The position numbers and the translations under genes are program-made. Source: Planctomycetaceae bacterium (GTDB lineage: Bacteria > Planctomycetota > Planctomycetia > Pirellulales > JAEUIK01). Taken from it: a DNA stretch of 15,905 nt. Position 1 is the stretch's first letter. Each line of letters begins with the position of its first letter. The DNA lies in the NCBI GenBank assembly GCA_016793185.1, contig JAEUIK010000159.1, positions 1 through 15,905 on the forward strand. The letters are read 5' to 3'. A model generated the notes under the pieces. That model worked only from the letters and a program-made list of their open reading frames with translations, was not told the DNA's origin and ran no database searches. Below, in pieces: positions 7,098 to 15,797 of this stretch.

Positions 7098-7706
7098 CTA
7101 GTTATCCCACTTGATGCCGCAACCCTTGGCGCGGGTCTCGGCCACCTCGGGGCTCTTGCCCGCCAGCACGGCGTCGATCGCATCGCGCAAGTGGGCTTGC
7201 TTGACTTCGGCCTCGTTCAGCGGGCTGTCGTCGATCAGTCCCAGGTAGGCGACTTCGCGATTCTTGTTCAGCAGGACCACGTCGGGCGTGACCTTGGCGC
7301 CGAAATCGCGGGCGACCTTCTGGGTCGGGTCGTAGAGGTAGGGGAAGTTGAAGCCCTTGGCCGAGGCGCGCTCCTTCATCTTGTCGAGCGCGTCACCCGG
7401 GTCGGTGTTCACGTTGATGGCGACGACCTGGACCTTCTTGCCCTTGTAGCTCTTCTGCAGCTCGATCACGCGGTCTTCGCACGCGACGGCCACGGGGCAC
7501 TGGTTGCAGGTAAAGACCAGGACGACGGCGTCGGCGTCCTTGAAATCGGCCAGCGAGTGCTGCTTGTCATCGGTGCCCACCAGATTCTTGAAATCGGGAG
7601 CCTTCTGACCGATGTTGAGCACCGAGTTGAACTTGCCGGCCGAGGCCTGGCCGGCGACCAGCGCCGTCGCCAGGGCGAACGCCAGGGTGAAAACGCGCCG
7701 CTTCAT
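7098..7706 (-). CDS. Exported redoxin (AhpC/TSA, peroxiredoxin-like) with CNQC motif
   Basis: This 202-residue periplasmic thioredoxin-fold protein has a signal peptide at 1-23 (MKRR, hydrophobic core, cleavage after ASA). The redoxin domain starts at GQKAPDF (33-39). The active site is VFTCNQCPVA, with Cys67 and Cys70 as a CxxC pair, plus Cys76; the domain continues with VVAINVNTD and FPYLYDPTQKVARDFGAKVTPDVVLL, typical of this peroxiredoxin-like group. The C-terminus ends GCGIKWDN, with Cys196 possibly a resolving Cys. CNQC rather than WCGPC separates it from TlpA-type reductases, so a peroxidase or thiol-transfer role is possible but unproven. AGAGGAG eight bases before ATG 7706 gives a strong ribosome binding site. 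It is probably monocistronic. Confidence 0.9.
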   Translation of the reverse strand: MKRRVFTLAFALATALVAGQASAGKFNSVLNIGQKAPDFKNLVGTDDKQHSLADFKDADAVVLVFTCNQCPVAVACEDRVIELQKSYKGKKVQVVAINVNTDPGDALDKMKERASAKGFNFPYLYDPTQKVARDFGAKVTPDVVLLNKNREVAYLGLIDDSPLNEAEVKQAHLRDAIDAVLAGKSPEVAETRAKGCGIKWDN

Positions 7707-8098
7707 CTTCGAATCTCCTCTGTAAAAACGCGATTGCTGGGGAGAGAGTACGGACCCTTGAATCCACTCAAGCGCAGCGGCAGGGGCCGTCGGTTGTCGA
7801 GCCCACCACAGCGCCGAAATATCCCGGACGAACCTCCTTGTGTCAAATTCTACGGGATCGCGAGGACTGCCTGGGAGGAATCGCTGCCTGGATTGCGGGC
7901 GGGGCAGGAAAGCCGGGTAATCTTGCGACAGGAGACCCTGGGGCGCAGCGAACCTCCCCCGGGGCGCCTTGCCCGGCCAAGCTCTCGCTCTTACGGTTCA
8001 GCGTGGCCGATGGTTCGCCGGCGGCGAAAAAAAGTCGATCCGCCGCTGCCCCCCCGCAGGCTGCCCCCCGGAAACTCTGCCAAAACTCCCGCCATCGC

Positions 8099-8128
8099 TT
8101 GAGACCTGCTTGCGCTGGCCAGTAGGAT
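8099..8128 (+). promoter_or_regulatory. Possible promoter of the large lipoprotein gene
   Basis: TTGAGA (8099-8104), 18 bases, TAGGAT (8123-8128). Transcription would start near 8135, inside the longest open frame (ATG 8127) but ahead of the GTG at 8196, which is consistent with 8196 being the true start. Confidence 0.35.
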
Positions 8129-8184
8129 GATACGATCTTTCCTGGTAGGCATCCGCAGCTTGCTCACGCCCCTGAGGGCGGATT

Positions 8185-8190
8185 GGAAGG
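8185..8190 (+). promoter_or_regulatory. Ribosome binding site deciding the GTG start at 8196
   Basis: GGAAGG five bases before GTG 8196. No comparable site precedes the in-frame ATG at 8127, and starting at 8196 gives a compact lipoprotein signal peptide. Confidence 0.6.
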
Positions 8191-8195
8191 TTGCC

Positions 8196-10634
8196 GTGTT
8201 AAATCTCCGCGCGAAGCTCGGGGTGCTGGCGCTGGTCGTAGCGAGCGGCGGTTTCGTGGCGGGATGCGGCGGCGACTCCAGTCCCCCGGCCGCGGAAGCC
8301 CCGCCGCCGGCGCCTGTTGTGGCTCAGGCCCCACCCCCCGCGCCGGTTGAGGCCCCCGCGCCTCCCCCCAAACCCGAGCCACCTCCCCCGCCTCCCAAGC
8401 GACCTGACGATGTCGCCGCCTGGCAGCCCGACGACTTTCGGAGCGCCCGCGTCGAGCGCGACCAAAAACTGGCGGCCGCCGTCGAATCGCTGGGCACGCG
8501 CTCGAGTGGCAAGGCGGACGTGCTGCCGCTGCTGGTCGAACTGCTCGAGCCGGAAAAGCCCCCCGCGCCCGCCGAAGGCGCGCCGCCGGCGGCTAATCGG
8601 TTTGGCTCGGGCCAGCGCCCTCCCGAAGCAAACGTCGTCGCCGCGCTGATCGGCGCCGTGGGCAAGAACGGCACGCCCGAGGGGGCCGAGGTCCTCGCCC
8701 GCCTGCTGCGGGGCGAATTGGATCCAGGCATTCCGGGCCGAAACGTGAGCGAGAGCGTCCTCACCGCGTTGGTGACGAATCCGACGCCGGCCCACGCCGA
8801 GATGCTGCTGACCGCCGCGTTCACTCCGGAGCAGTACCGCCCCCCCGCCGCCGAGCAGCCGGGGGACAAGATGACCCTGTCGCGCGGGAACTCGAACTCC
8901 GTCAGTCCGGGACAGCTCAAGCAGGACGCCACGGCGAAGTTGAAAGCGGGGGCCACGCCCCCCGTCCGCATGATGCTCGCGGCGCGGATCGCGGCGAGCA
9001 CCGAGGGCGAGGACGTGCAGCCGTTCGTGCAGATGCTGCTCGAACCGCGGCTCGAAAACCTGCCCGCCCAGGTAGTGCTCCTGAGCCAGCCGCGGCTCGA
9101 CCCGCAAACCCGGCAGCAGCTGGCCCTGATGATGACGCAGTTGGCCATGGCGACCATCGATACCTGGCTCGGAATTCCCGCCAATGCACCCATCAGTGCA
9201 CCGACTGGCTACACCCCCGGCAACTGGCTCGATTTGACTCCCTCGAAAGGGTCGATGAATGTCTTTGGCTCGGGAAACGGCGCGGGCTTTCGCGCTCCGC
9301 CCGCACAAATTCCCCCGAACTACGACGCGAATCTGAACGACGGCGGAGGCGGCAGCGGACGCATGGCGTCGTCCGGTGGCAGCCGCGCCCAGCGCGGAGT
9401 TCGTCCCGAAACGGTCGCGGCGCTGGCCGCGCTGTTTTGGAATCCGGCGTTCGGCCAGATGGTGGTGCAACAGGCCGGAAGCGTCGACACGATTTCCAAG
9501 GCCTTACCGGCCTCGGTGCTGGCAGCCGCGCTGCCGCTGGCCGAAACGCGGGCGACGCTCGCCCAGACCAACCGCGGACTCTGGGATGAGGGGACGCGCG
9601 ACCTGAAGCTCGGCGGTCTGTTTGGCGAAGCGTTTCACGACCCCGGTTTGATGCTGGTGGTCAAGGGGGTGCCGCGCAAGGAAGACCCGGAGCGCGTCGA
9701 AGCCCGCAGCGCCCGGGCCGATCCGCGCCGCATCAACGGCTCGCGTCTGGTCAGCCGCCCCCAGGATAAATCCAAGGACAAGGTCCGCGAGAAGGAACGT
9801 CATCTCTACGAGTGGATGCAAGCGTCCGAGGAGATGGTGTACGTCTGGACGTCGCGGTTTCGCGCCGCGGCGGTCGCGGCGCTTCCCGCCAGCGCGGCTT
9901 CCCCCCTCCCCGCCGACAAGGCCGAACCGGCAGCTTCGACTCCCGCGGCCGCCTCGCGCACGCGGTCGGCTCTCCCCGCCGGCCCGGACCAGCCCGACGA
10001 CGACGCCTTCGGCACCCGCGAGGCCGAGACGGCGACCCCGCCCGCCGAGCAACTCCCGGTCGAGCTGCACGAAGGTGCGAACGTGGTGGCCGAGTATCAT
10101 CTGAACTGGCCGGCCGATCTGGAGGGCAAGATCCCCGGCGTCCAGGTCTCGCCCCTGATCATCCACTACGTCCGCATCGAAGAATCGAACCGCGGGGGGA
10201 AGCTCCTCACCCACTACCAGAAGTTCCTCAAGGGGGCCAAGCTGCGGACGATTGACCGGGGACGCTGGATCGATCACGTCGACGGCGGCACAGCCCCGGG
10301 GCATAAGCGCTCGATCGACGTGCTGATTGCCAACGTCAACCCGCCCACCCCGCCTCCGAGCACTCAACCGCGCGGTCGCGACTCGAAGCCGAAAGTGACG
10401 GACGAACCGCTGGTGGTCGAGATTCTTTCGATCGAGGCGGTCGATCCCTATCCGCCCGAAGCGGAAGACGAGAAGACCGAGACCCGCCCAGCGGCGAAGA
10501 AGCCCGCGCGTGCCGCGAAGGCGGCCGACGACGACTCGGAGACACCGGGTCCGAAAAAGCCAGCCGCGAAGAAGCCCGCGGCCAAGCGGCCCGCCGCGCA
10601 GCCGCCAGCCACCGAGAGCGCGCCGGAAAACTGA
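8196..10634 (+). CDS. Large HEAT-like lipoprotein with Pro-rich linker and Lys/Ala/Pro tail
   Basis: This is an 812-residue lipoprotein of unknown function. From GTG 8196 the signal is VLNLRAKLGVLALVVASGGF with lipobox VAGC (lipidated Cys24). A start at ATG 8127 would add 23 residues. Residues 28-70 are a Pro/Ala/Glu linker, like a spacer crossing an envelope layer. A helical, HEAT-like part follows (KADVLPLLVELLEP; NVVAALIGAVGKNGTPEGAEVLARLL). The centre has Gly/Ser-rich and Ala/Pro-rich stretches. A more globular C-terminal region (VELHEGANVVAEYHLNWPAD, then PLIIHYVRIEESN) looks beta-rich, and the last 54 residues carry KKPAAKKPAAKRPAA, resembling histone H1 tails. I recognise no catalytic motif. 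It may be a cell-envelope scaffold that binds nucleic acid or anionic polymer through its basic tail; this is inference. It ends 73 bases before the epimerase gene. Confidence 0.85.
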   Translation: MLNLRAKLGVLALVVASGGFVAGCGGDSSPPAAEAPPPAPVVAQAPPPAPVEAPAPPPKPEPPPPPPKRPDDVAAWQPDDFRSARVERDQKLAAAVESLGTRSSGKADVLPLLVELLEPEKPPAPAEGAPPAANRFGSGQRPPEANVVAALIGAVGKNGTPEGAEVLARLLRGELDPGIPGRNVSESVLTALVTNPTPAHAEMLLTAAFTPEQYRPPAAEQPGDKMTLSRGNSNSVSPGQLKQDATAKLKAGATPPVRMMLAARIAASTEGEDVQPFVQMLLEPRLENLPAQVVLLSQPRLDPQTRQQLALMMTQLAMATIDTWLGIPANAPISAPTGYTPGNWLDLTPSKGSMNVFGSGNGAGFRAPPAQIPPNYDANLNDGGGGSGRMASSGGSRAQRGVRPETVAALAALFWNPAFGQMVVQQAGSVDTISKALPASVLAAALPLAETRATLAQTNRGLWDEGTRDLKLGGLFGEAFHDPGLMLVVKGVPRKEDPERVEARSARADPRRINGSRLVSRPQDKSKDKVREKERHLYEWMQASEEMVYVWTSRFRAAAVAALPASAASPLPADKAEPAASTPAAASRTRSALPAGPDQPDDDAFGTREAETATPPAEQLPVELHEGANVVAEYHLNWPADLEGKIPGVQVSPLIIHYVRIEESNRGGKLLTHYQKFLKGAKLRTIDRGRWIDHVDGGTAPGHKRSIDVLIANVNPPTPPPSTQPRGRDSKPKVTDEPLVVEILSIEAVDPYPPEAEDEKTETRPAAKKPARAAKAADDDSETPGPKKPAAKKPAAKRPAAQPPATESAPEN

Positions 10635-10670
10635 GCCCGCCAACCACCCCGCACCCATCGCCAATCGCGC

Positions 10671-10700
10671 TTGACACGGCGCCCCTCCTCCCGCTTTTAT
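10671..10700 (+). promoter_or_regulatory. Promoter of the epimerase gene, placed for a leaderless transcript
   Basis: A perfect TTGACA (10671-10676), an 18-base spacer and TTTTAT (10695-10700) stand seven bases before the ATG at 10708. The expected transcription start therefore coincides with the start codon. There is no Shine-Dalgarno sequence between the promoter and the ATG. Confidence 0.6.
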
Positions 10701-10707
10701 TCGTCGC

Positions 10708-11682
10708 ATGACCACGCTCGTCACCGGCGCCACCGGGCTCGTCGGTAACAATCTCGTCCGGATGCTGCTCGCGCGCGGCGAGCGCGTGCGCGTCCTGGTG
10801 CGGCAATCGGCCGAAGAGCGCCCGCTGGCCGGCTTGGACGTCGAGCGCATCGTCGGCGACGTCCGCGATCTCGCCTCGGTGCGGCGAGGCCTGCAAGGGG
10901 CCGACCGTGTGATCCACGCTGCCGCTCGAGTCCACATCGGCTGGACCGACCTCGAATTGCAGCAGGCGATCAACATCGAGGGATCGCGGAACGTGGCCCA
11001 GGCCGCCCGCGAGGCGGGCGCGCGAATGGTGCACGTTTCGAGCGTCGACGCCCTCGGGGTCGGCACCCGCGAGTCCCCTGGCACCGAAGAGACCCCCACG
11101 GGCCGCGAAGTCGAATGCCCCTACGTCCTCACTAAGCGGGGGGCCGAGCGCGCCGTCCTGGACGAGGTCGCCCGGGGACTTTGGGCGGCGATCGTCAATC
11201 CGACCTACATCCTCGGTCCCTGGGACTGGAAGCCTTCGTCGGGAAGGATGCTGCTGGCGGTCGCCAAAGGGTCGGGCCTGTTCGCTCCCCCCGGCGGCAA
11301 CGATTTCTGCGATGTCCGCGATGTCGTCGAAGGGATCCTCGCCGCGTTTGAGCGCGGGCAGCCGGGGCGGCGCTACATTCTGGGGGGTGACGCACTCAGC
11401 TACTTCGAGGCTTGGACCCTCTTTGCCGAAGTGACGGGGGGCCGGAAGCCGCTACGAACCATTCCCGCCTGGGTCACCAAGCTCGGAGGGCGGGGGGGTA
11501 CGCTGTGGGGAAACATCACCGGCCGCGAACCCGACATCAACACCGCGTCCGCGGCGATGGCCGCGATGCCGCACCATTTCTCGAGTCGCCGCGCCCAGGA
11601 AGAGCTGGGCTACACGTCGCGCGGCGCTGCCGCGGCCGCCCGCGCCGCCTGGGAGTGGTTTCAGGCCCACGGCTATGCCTGA
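10708..11682 (+). CDS. NAD(P)-dependent epimerase/reductase, extended SDR family
   Basis: This 324-residue cytoplasmic Rossmann-fold enzyme acts on a sugar nucleotide, sterol/hopanoid or flavonol-like substrate. The nucleotide-binding GATGLVG at 7-13 has the extended-SDR spacing GxxGxxG. D51 in VGDVRD contacts the adenine, HAAA at 70-73 follows, and the catalytic set is Ser111/Ser112 (HVSSVDALG) with Tyr139 and Lys143 in YVLTK. NPTYILGPWD (near 168-177) is the usual loop before the substrate domain. Sequence style is closest to dihydroflavonol-4-reductase-like and HpnA-type proteins, but the substrate cannot be told. ATG 10708 is supported by a promoter that ends seven bases upstream. The gene stands alone: the next gene, rpsL, is 564 bases away. 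Confidence 0.9.
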   Translation: MTTLVTGATGLVGNNLVRMLLARGERVRVLVRQSAEERPLAGLDVERIVGDVRDLASVRRGLQGADRVIHAAARVHIGWTDLELQQAINIEGSRNVAQAAREAGARMVHVSSVDALGVGTRESPGTEETPTGREVECPYVLTKRGAERAVLDEVARGLWAAIVNPTYILGPWDWKPSSGRMLLAVAKGSGLFAPPGGNDFCDVRDVVEGILAAFERGQPGRRYILGGDALSYFEAWTLFAEVTGGRKPLRTIPAWVTKLGGRGGTLWGNITGREPDINTASAAMAAMPHHFSSRRAQEELGYTSRGAAAAARAAWEWFQAHGYA

Positions 11683-11728
11683 GCGGCTCCCCGACAGATC
11701 GCCCCCAGATGAGGTGGGCGAGGGGCCC

Positions 11729-11775
11729 CGCCGGTGGACCGCGCGCCCCCGTCGGCGAGCGGCTTTCGTTTTTTT
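11729..11775 (+). terminator. Weak terminator-like structure after the epimerase gene
   Basis: CGCCG (11729-11733) can pair with CGGCG (11753-11757), and a run of seven T residues lies at 11769-11775. The 11-base gap between stem and T-run and the short stem make this a poor intrinsic terminator. The T-run is the only one in this gap. Confidence 0.3.
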
Positions 11776-12246
11776 CCCTCCGACTGTCCGATTCCGCGAC
11801 CGTTTTGCGGTTAATTCATTGGCAGGAACCTGCACCCCGCGGCACGGGGAAACCGAAGGGCTGTGGCGTCGAGTCACCCGCTTCAGCCCTTCGGGGCCGC
11901 AAACTCTCACGAGCATCGCTCTCCCCCGCAGGGGGAACTCAGCAGCCGGTGCAAGACTCGCATCGGCTACCATCGCTCCGCCGAAGGGCTCGAGCCAGCG
12001 GCATCCCCAGGACGCTCCTCGCAAAGAACCTGTGCGCCGTCGGTTCAGACGCGCACGCCCGGCGAGGCAGCGTTGTCGGGGCCTGCCTTGACATTCCCGG
12101 CGGTTGCGGTAACCTGAGCGATTCCACCGGGTTCGGTGCCATGGGGGAATTGCCGGCCCGGATCGCAACCGTGTTGTGGCACGGGATTTGCGCCTGGTTC
12201 TTGCCGGCGGTTCCGGTCACGACGATCCAACGAAGAAGCTGATTTC
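11776..12246. other. Gene-free, hairpin-rich stretch before rpsL
   Basis: No gene is supported here. Several inverted repeats follow each other on the plus strand. ACCG/CGGT lies near 11802-11814 and GCAGG-AA-CCTGC near 11822-11833. A perfect 11-base stem, CCGAAGGGCTG (11853-11863) with CAGCCCTTCGG (11884-11894), has a 20-base loop. TCCCCC-GCA-GGGGGA spans 11922-11936. CCGAAGGGCT recurs at 11981-11990. In the presumed rpsL leader, CCGTG-TTGTGG-CACGG lies at 12169-12184. I match none of this to a known RNA family (RNase P, tmRNA, SRP RNA and common riboswitches were considered). It may be a small RNA, a dispersed repeat, or leader structure. Confidence 0.5.
12088..12115 (+). promoter_or_regulatory. 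Probable promoter of rpsL-rpsG
   Basis: A perfect TTGACA (12088-12093), 16 bases, then TAACCT (12110-12115). Transcription from about 12122 would give rpsL a 125-base leader, long enough for control through structure. The -10 match is only 3 of 6, but TAAC-type hexamers also occur in the better rpsJ promoter of this window. Confidence 0.45.
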
Positions 12247-12615
12247 ATGCCCACGATCAATCAACTGGTTCGCAAAAACCGCCGGCCGCCACGCCGCTTC
12301 AGCAAGTCGCCGGTGCTCGACAAGTGCCCGCAAAAGCGCGGTGTGTGCTTGCAGGTCAAGACGATGACCCCGAAGAAGCCGAACTCGGCGCTGCGGAAAA
12401 TCTGCCGCGTCCGGCTCTCCAACGGCAAGGAAGTCACCGTCTACATCCCGGGCGAGGGACACACCCTGCAGGAGCACTCGATCGTGCTCGTCCGCGGTGG
12501 TCGCGTCCGCGACTTGCCGGGTGTGCGCTACCAGGTGGTCCGCGGTGCGCTCGACACGCTGGGCGTCGACGGACGCAAGCAGTCGCGCAGCCGGTACGGG
12601 GCGAAGAAGAGCTAA
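12247..12615 (+). CDS. rpsL: 30S ribosomal protein S12
   Basis: S12 lies at the decoding centre of the small subunit and controls tRNA selection accuracy. The 122-residue product keeps the family core: MPTINQLVRK at the start, CPQKRGVC (27-34), TPKKPNSALRK (41-51), IPGEGHTLQEHSI (67-79), GGRVRDLPGVRY (84-95) and the closing KQSRSRYGAK. Lys43 is the usual residue, but position 88 is Arg (codon CGC, 12508-12510) where E. coli and most bacteria have Lys; K88R gives streptomycin resistance in other bacteria. Asp89, the methylthiolation site in E. coli, is present. There is no clear Shine-Dalgarno sequence before ATG 12247. It is first in the str cluster, 114 bases before rpsG. Confidence 0.98.
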   Translation: MPTINQLVRKNRRPPRRFSKSPVLDKCPQKRGVCLQVKTMTPKKPNSALRKICRVRLSNGKEVTVYIPGEGHTLQEHSIVLVRGGRVRDLPGVRYQVVRGALDTLGVDGRKQSRSRYGAKKS

Positions 12616-12620
12616 CCCTT

Positions 12621-12676
12621 GGCCGCGGGGTTCCCCCGAGGCCGAAGCGATGCGCCCGAGGCCGGCCGTCTCGGGC
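12621..12676 (+). promoter_or_regulatory. Tandem hairpins between rpsL and rpsG, possible S7 control site
   Basis: Hairpin one begins five bases after the rpsL stop: GGCC-g-CGGGG (12621-12630), loop TTC, CCCCG-a-GGCC (12634-12643), nine pairs around one G-A mismatch. Hairpin two is GCCCGAG (12654-12660) with CTCGGGC (12670-12676), seven pairs and a nine-base loop. In E. coli, S7 represses its own operon by binding the rpsL-rpsG spacer; the same role here is inference from position and structure. Confidence 0.45.
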
Positions 12677-12729
12677 AACCATACAACCCGCCGAATTCAC
12701 GCGTTTTTTACTGACGGAAAGATCGAGCG

Positions 12730-13200
12730 ATGGGCCGTATTACTGCCAGCCGCAAAATGCTCGTCCCCGACGCCCGCTTCGGGTCGTTGTTGGCTAGCAA
12801 GTTCATCAACTGCCTGATGTGGGACGGCAAGAAGAGCACCGCCCAAAAGGTGTTTTACGATGCCATGGGCGTGATCGCCGAGCGGATGCCCGACATCGAC
12901 CCGATCGAGGTCTTCAACCGCGCGGTCGACAATGTCCGGCCCGAGGTCGAAGTTCGCTCGAAGCGCGTCGGTGGCGCCGCCTACCAGGTGCCGATGCAGG
13001 TCAACCGCATCCGGCAGCAGTCGCTGGCGATTCGCTGGATCCTGATGGCCGTCCGCGAGAAGAAAGGCCGGGCTTCGCACGAGAAGCTGGCCGACGAGTT
13101 GATGGCCGCGTACAAGCGCGAAGGCGCCGCCGTCAGCCGCCGCGATAACGTGCACCGCATGGCCGACGCCAATAAGGCCTTCGCCCACTTCGCCTGGTAG
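12730..13200 (+). CDS. rpsG: 30S ribosomal protein S7
   Basis: S7 nucleates assembly of the 30S head by binding the 3' major domain of 16S rRNA and lines the E site. The 156 residues match the family length. Conserved parts are the N-terminal MGRITASRK and LVPDARFGS, FINCLMWDGKKSTA (25-38), VRSKRVGGAAYQVP (75-88), LAIRW (99-103), and the end VHRMADANKAFAHFAW. ATG 12730 is the only sensible start; its upstream region has no strong Shine-Dalgarno, so it may depend on coupling or on the hairpins after rpsL. It is followed not by fusA directly but by a 244-base gap with a terminator-like hairpin and a palindromic repeat. Confidence 0.98.
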   Translation: MGRITASRKMLVPDARFGSLLASKFINCLMWDGKKSTAQKVFYDAMGVIAERMPDIDPIEVFNRAVDNVRPEVEVRSKRVGGAAYQVPMQVNRIRQQSLAIRWILMAVREKKGRASHEKLADELMAAYKREGAAVSRRDNVHRMADANKAFAHFAW

Positions 13201-13221
13201 CCGGCAGCGAACATCGAAATT

Positions 13222-13262
13222 CGCCGTGGTCGGGTCCGCAACCTGCGATCCCCACCACGGCG
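13222..13262 (+). terminator. Terminator-like hairpin after rpsG
   Basis: CGCCGTGGT (13222-13230) pairs perfectly with ACCACGGCG (13254-13262), and GGG/CCC inside the loop can extend the stem after one mismatch. It is followed by TTCGTTTG, which is T-rich but not a full T-run. It starts 21 bases after the rpsG stop. It could end the rpsL-rpsG transcript or attenuate read-through into fusA. Confidence 0.5.
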
Positions 13263-13299
13263 TTCGTTTGCGCTGGTGGAAAATACCGGGAAGAGTTGG

Positions 13300-13393
13300 A
13301 ACCGCAGATGGCGCAGATTTGCAGACCGGGAGGCAGGCGATTCAGCGCTTCTTCGTGCTCTTTTCATCTGCGATATCTGCGTAATCTGCGGTT
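13300..13393. repeat. Palindromic dispersed repeat (AACCGCAGAT...ATCTGCGGTT)
   Basis: Perfect 10-base terminal inverted repeats, AACCGCAGAT (13300-13309) and ATCTGCGGTT (13384-13393), bound a 94-base element. Inside, CGCAGAT recurs with a 9-base period from the left end (13303, 13312) and ATCTGCG from the right (13366, 13375, 13384), so the arms are themselves tandem repeats. I recognise this word pattern as one that recurs between genes in planctomycete and related environmental genomes; that is memory, not a search. It sits between rpsG and fusA and encodes no protein. Confidence 0.7.
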
Positions 13394-13444
13394 AAACTCC
13401 CCGCTCTTTCGTAACGTTCCCTTTCAACGGTTAGTGTGACCGCC

Positions 13445-15535
<2,091 letters not shown>

Positions 15536-15682
15536 GGGGACGAGGTTCTTGTCGGGGAACAAGCGCTTCGAACGGGGCTCCCGCGACGCGCTAATTGGTC
15601 AAGTCGCTGGTCCGCACAACCGGCAAAGTCGCGGCTGATTCCGGGCGCCCAAAACACCCCTGAAAACCGTAGCGAGAGGCAA

Positions 15683-15711
15683 TTGACAGCCCCAGCCTGA
15701 ACCCGTAACAT
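15683..15711 (+). promoter_or_regulatory. Promoter of rpsJ (start of the S10 operon)
   Basis: Perfect TTGACA (15683-15688), a 17-base spacer and TAACAT (15706-15711, 4 of 6). This is the best promoter by sequence in the window. Transcription would start near 15718, giving an 80-base leader. It implies that rpsJ and the genes after it can be transcribed separately from fusA. Confidence 0.65.
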
Positions 15712-15785
15712 CTCTGATTCGCCCATGTTCGTGGCGAAGAAGCAGGTCGGTACGATATTTGACAAGCTGGCGGCGGTTTCACTGC

Positions 15786-15790
15786 GGGAG
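15786..15790 (+). promoter_or_regulatory. Ribosome binding site fixing the GTG start of rpsJ
   Basis: GGGAG with seven bases to GTG 15798. An in-frame TGA stands directly before this GTG, so no earlier start is possible. Confidence 0.75.
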
Positions 15791-15797
15791 CACCTGA

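Larger units (their letters stand above)
7707..8195. other. Gene-free divergent region between redoxin and large lipoprotein
   Basis: About 490 bases between divergent genes. Near its left end lies the redoxin ribosome binding site (7721-7715). A long frame crossing this stretch and the antisense of the redoxin has no domain or signal and is taken as chance. Around 7935-7970 it contains GC-rich runs (CCTGGGGCGC and CCCCCGGGGCGCC) that could fold, but no clean terminator. The only promoter-like site I can support for the lipoprotein is at 8099-8128. Confidence 0.5.

Noticed and set aside
7191..8102. Open frame crossing antisense of the redoxin into the intergenic region
   Set aside because: No motif, no ribosome binding site, and most of it mirrors the redoxin gene.
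12704..12709. T-run between rpsL and rpsG as intrinsic terminator
   Set aside because: It lies 27 bases after the nearest stem, so the hairpin and T-run are not joined as a terminator.
15759..15764. Second TTGACA before rpsJ as promoter
   Set aside because: No acceptable -10 hexamer 16-18 bases downstream; the site at 15683-15711 is much better.
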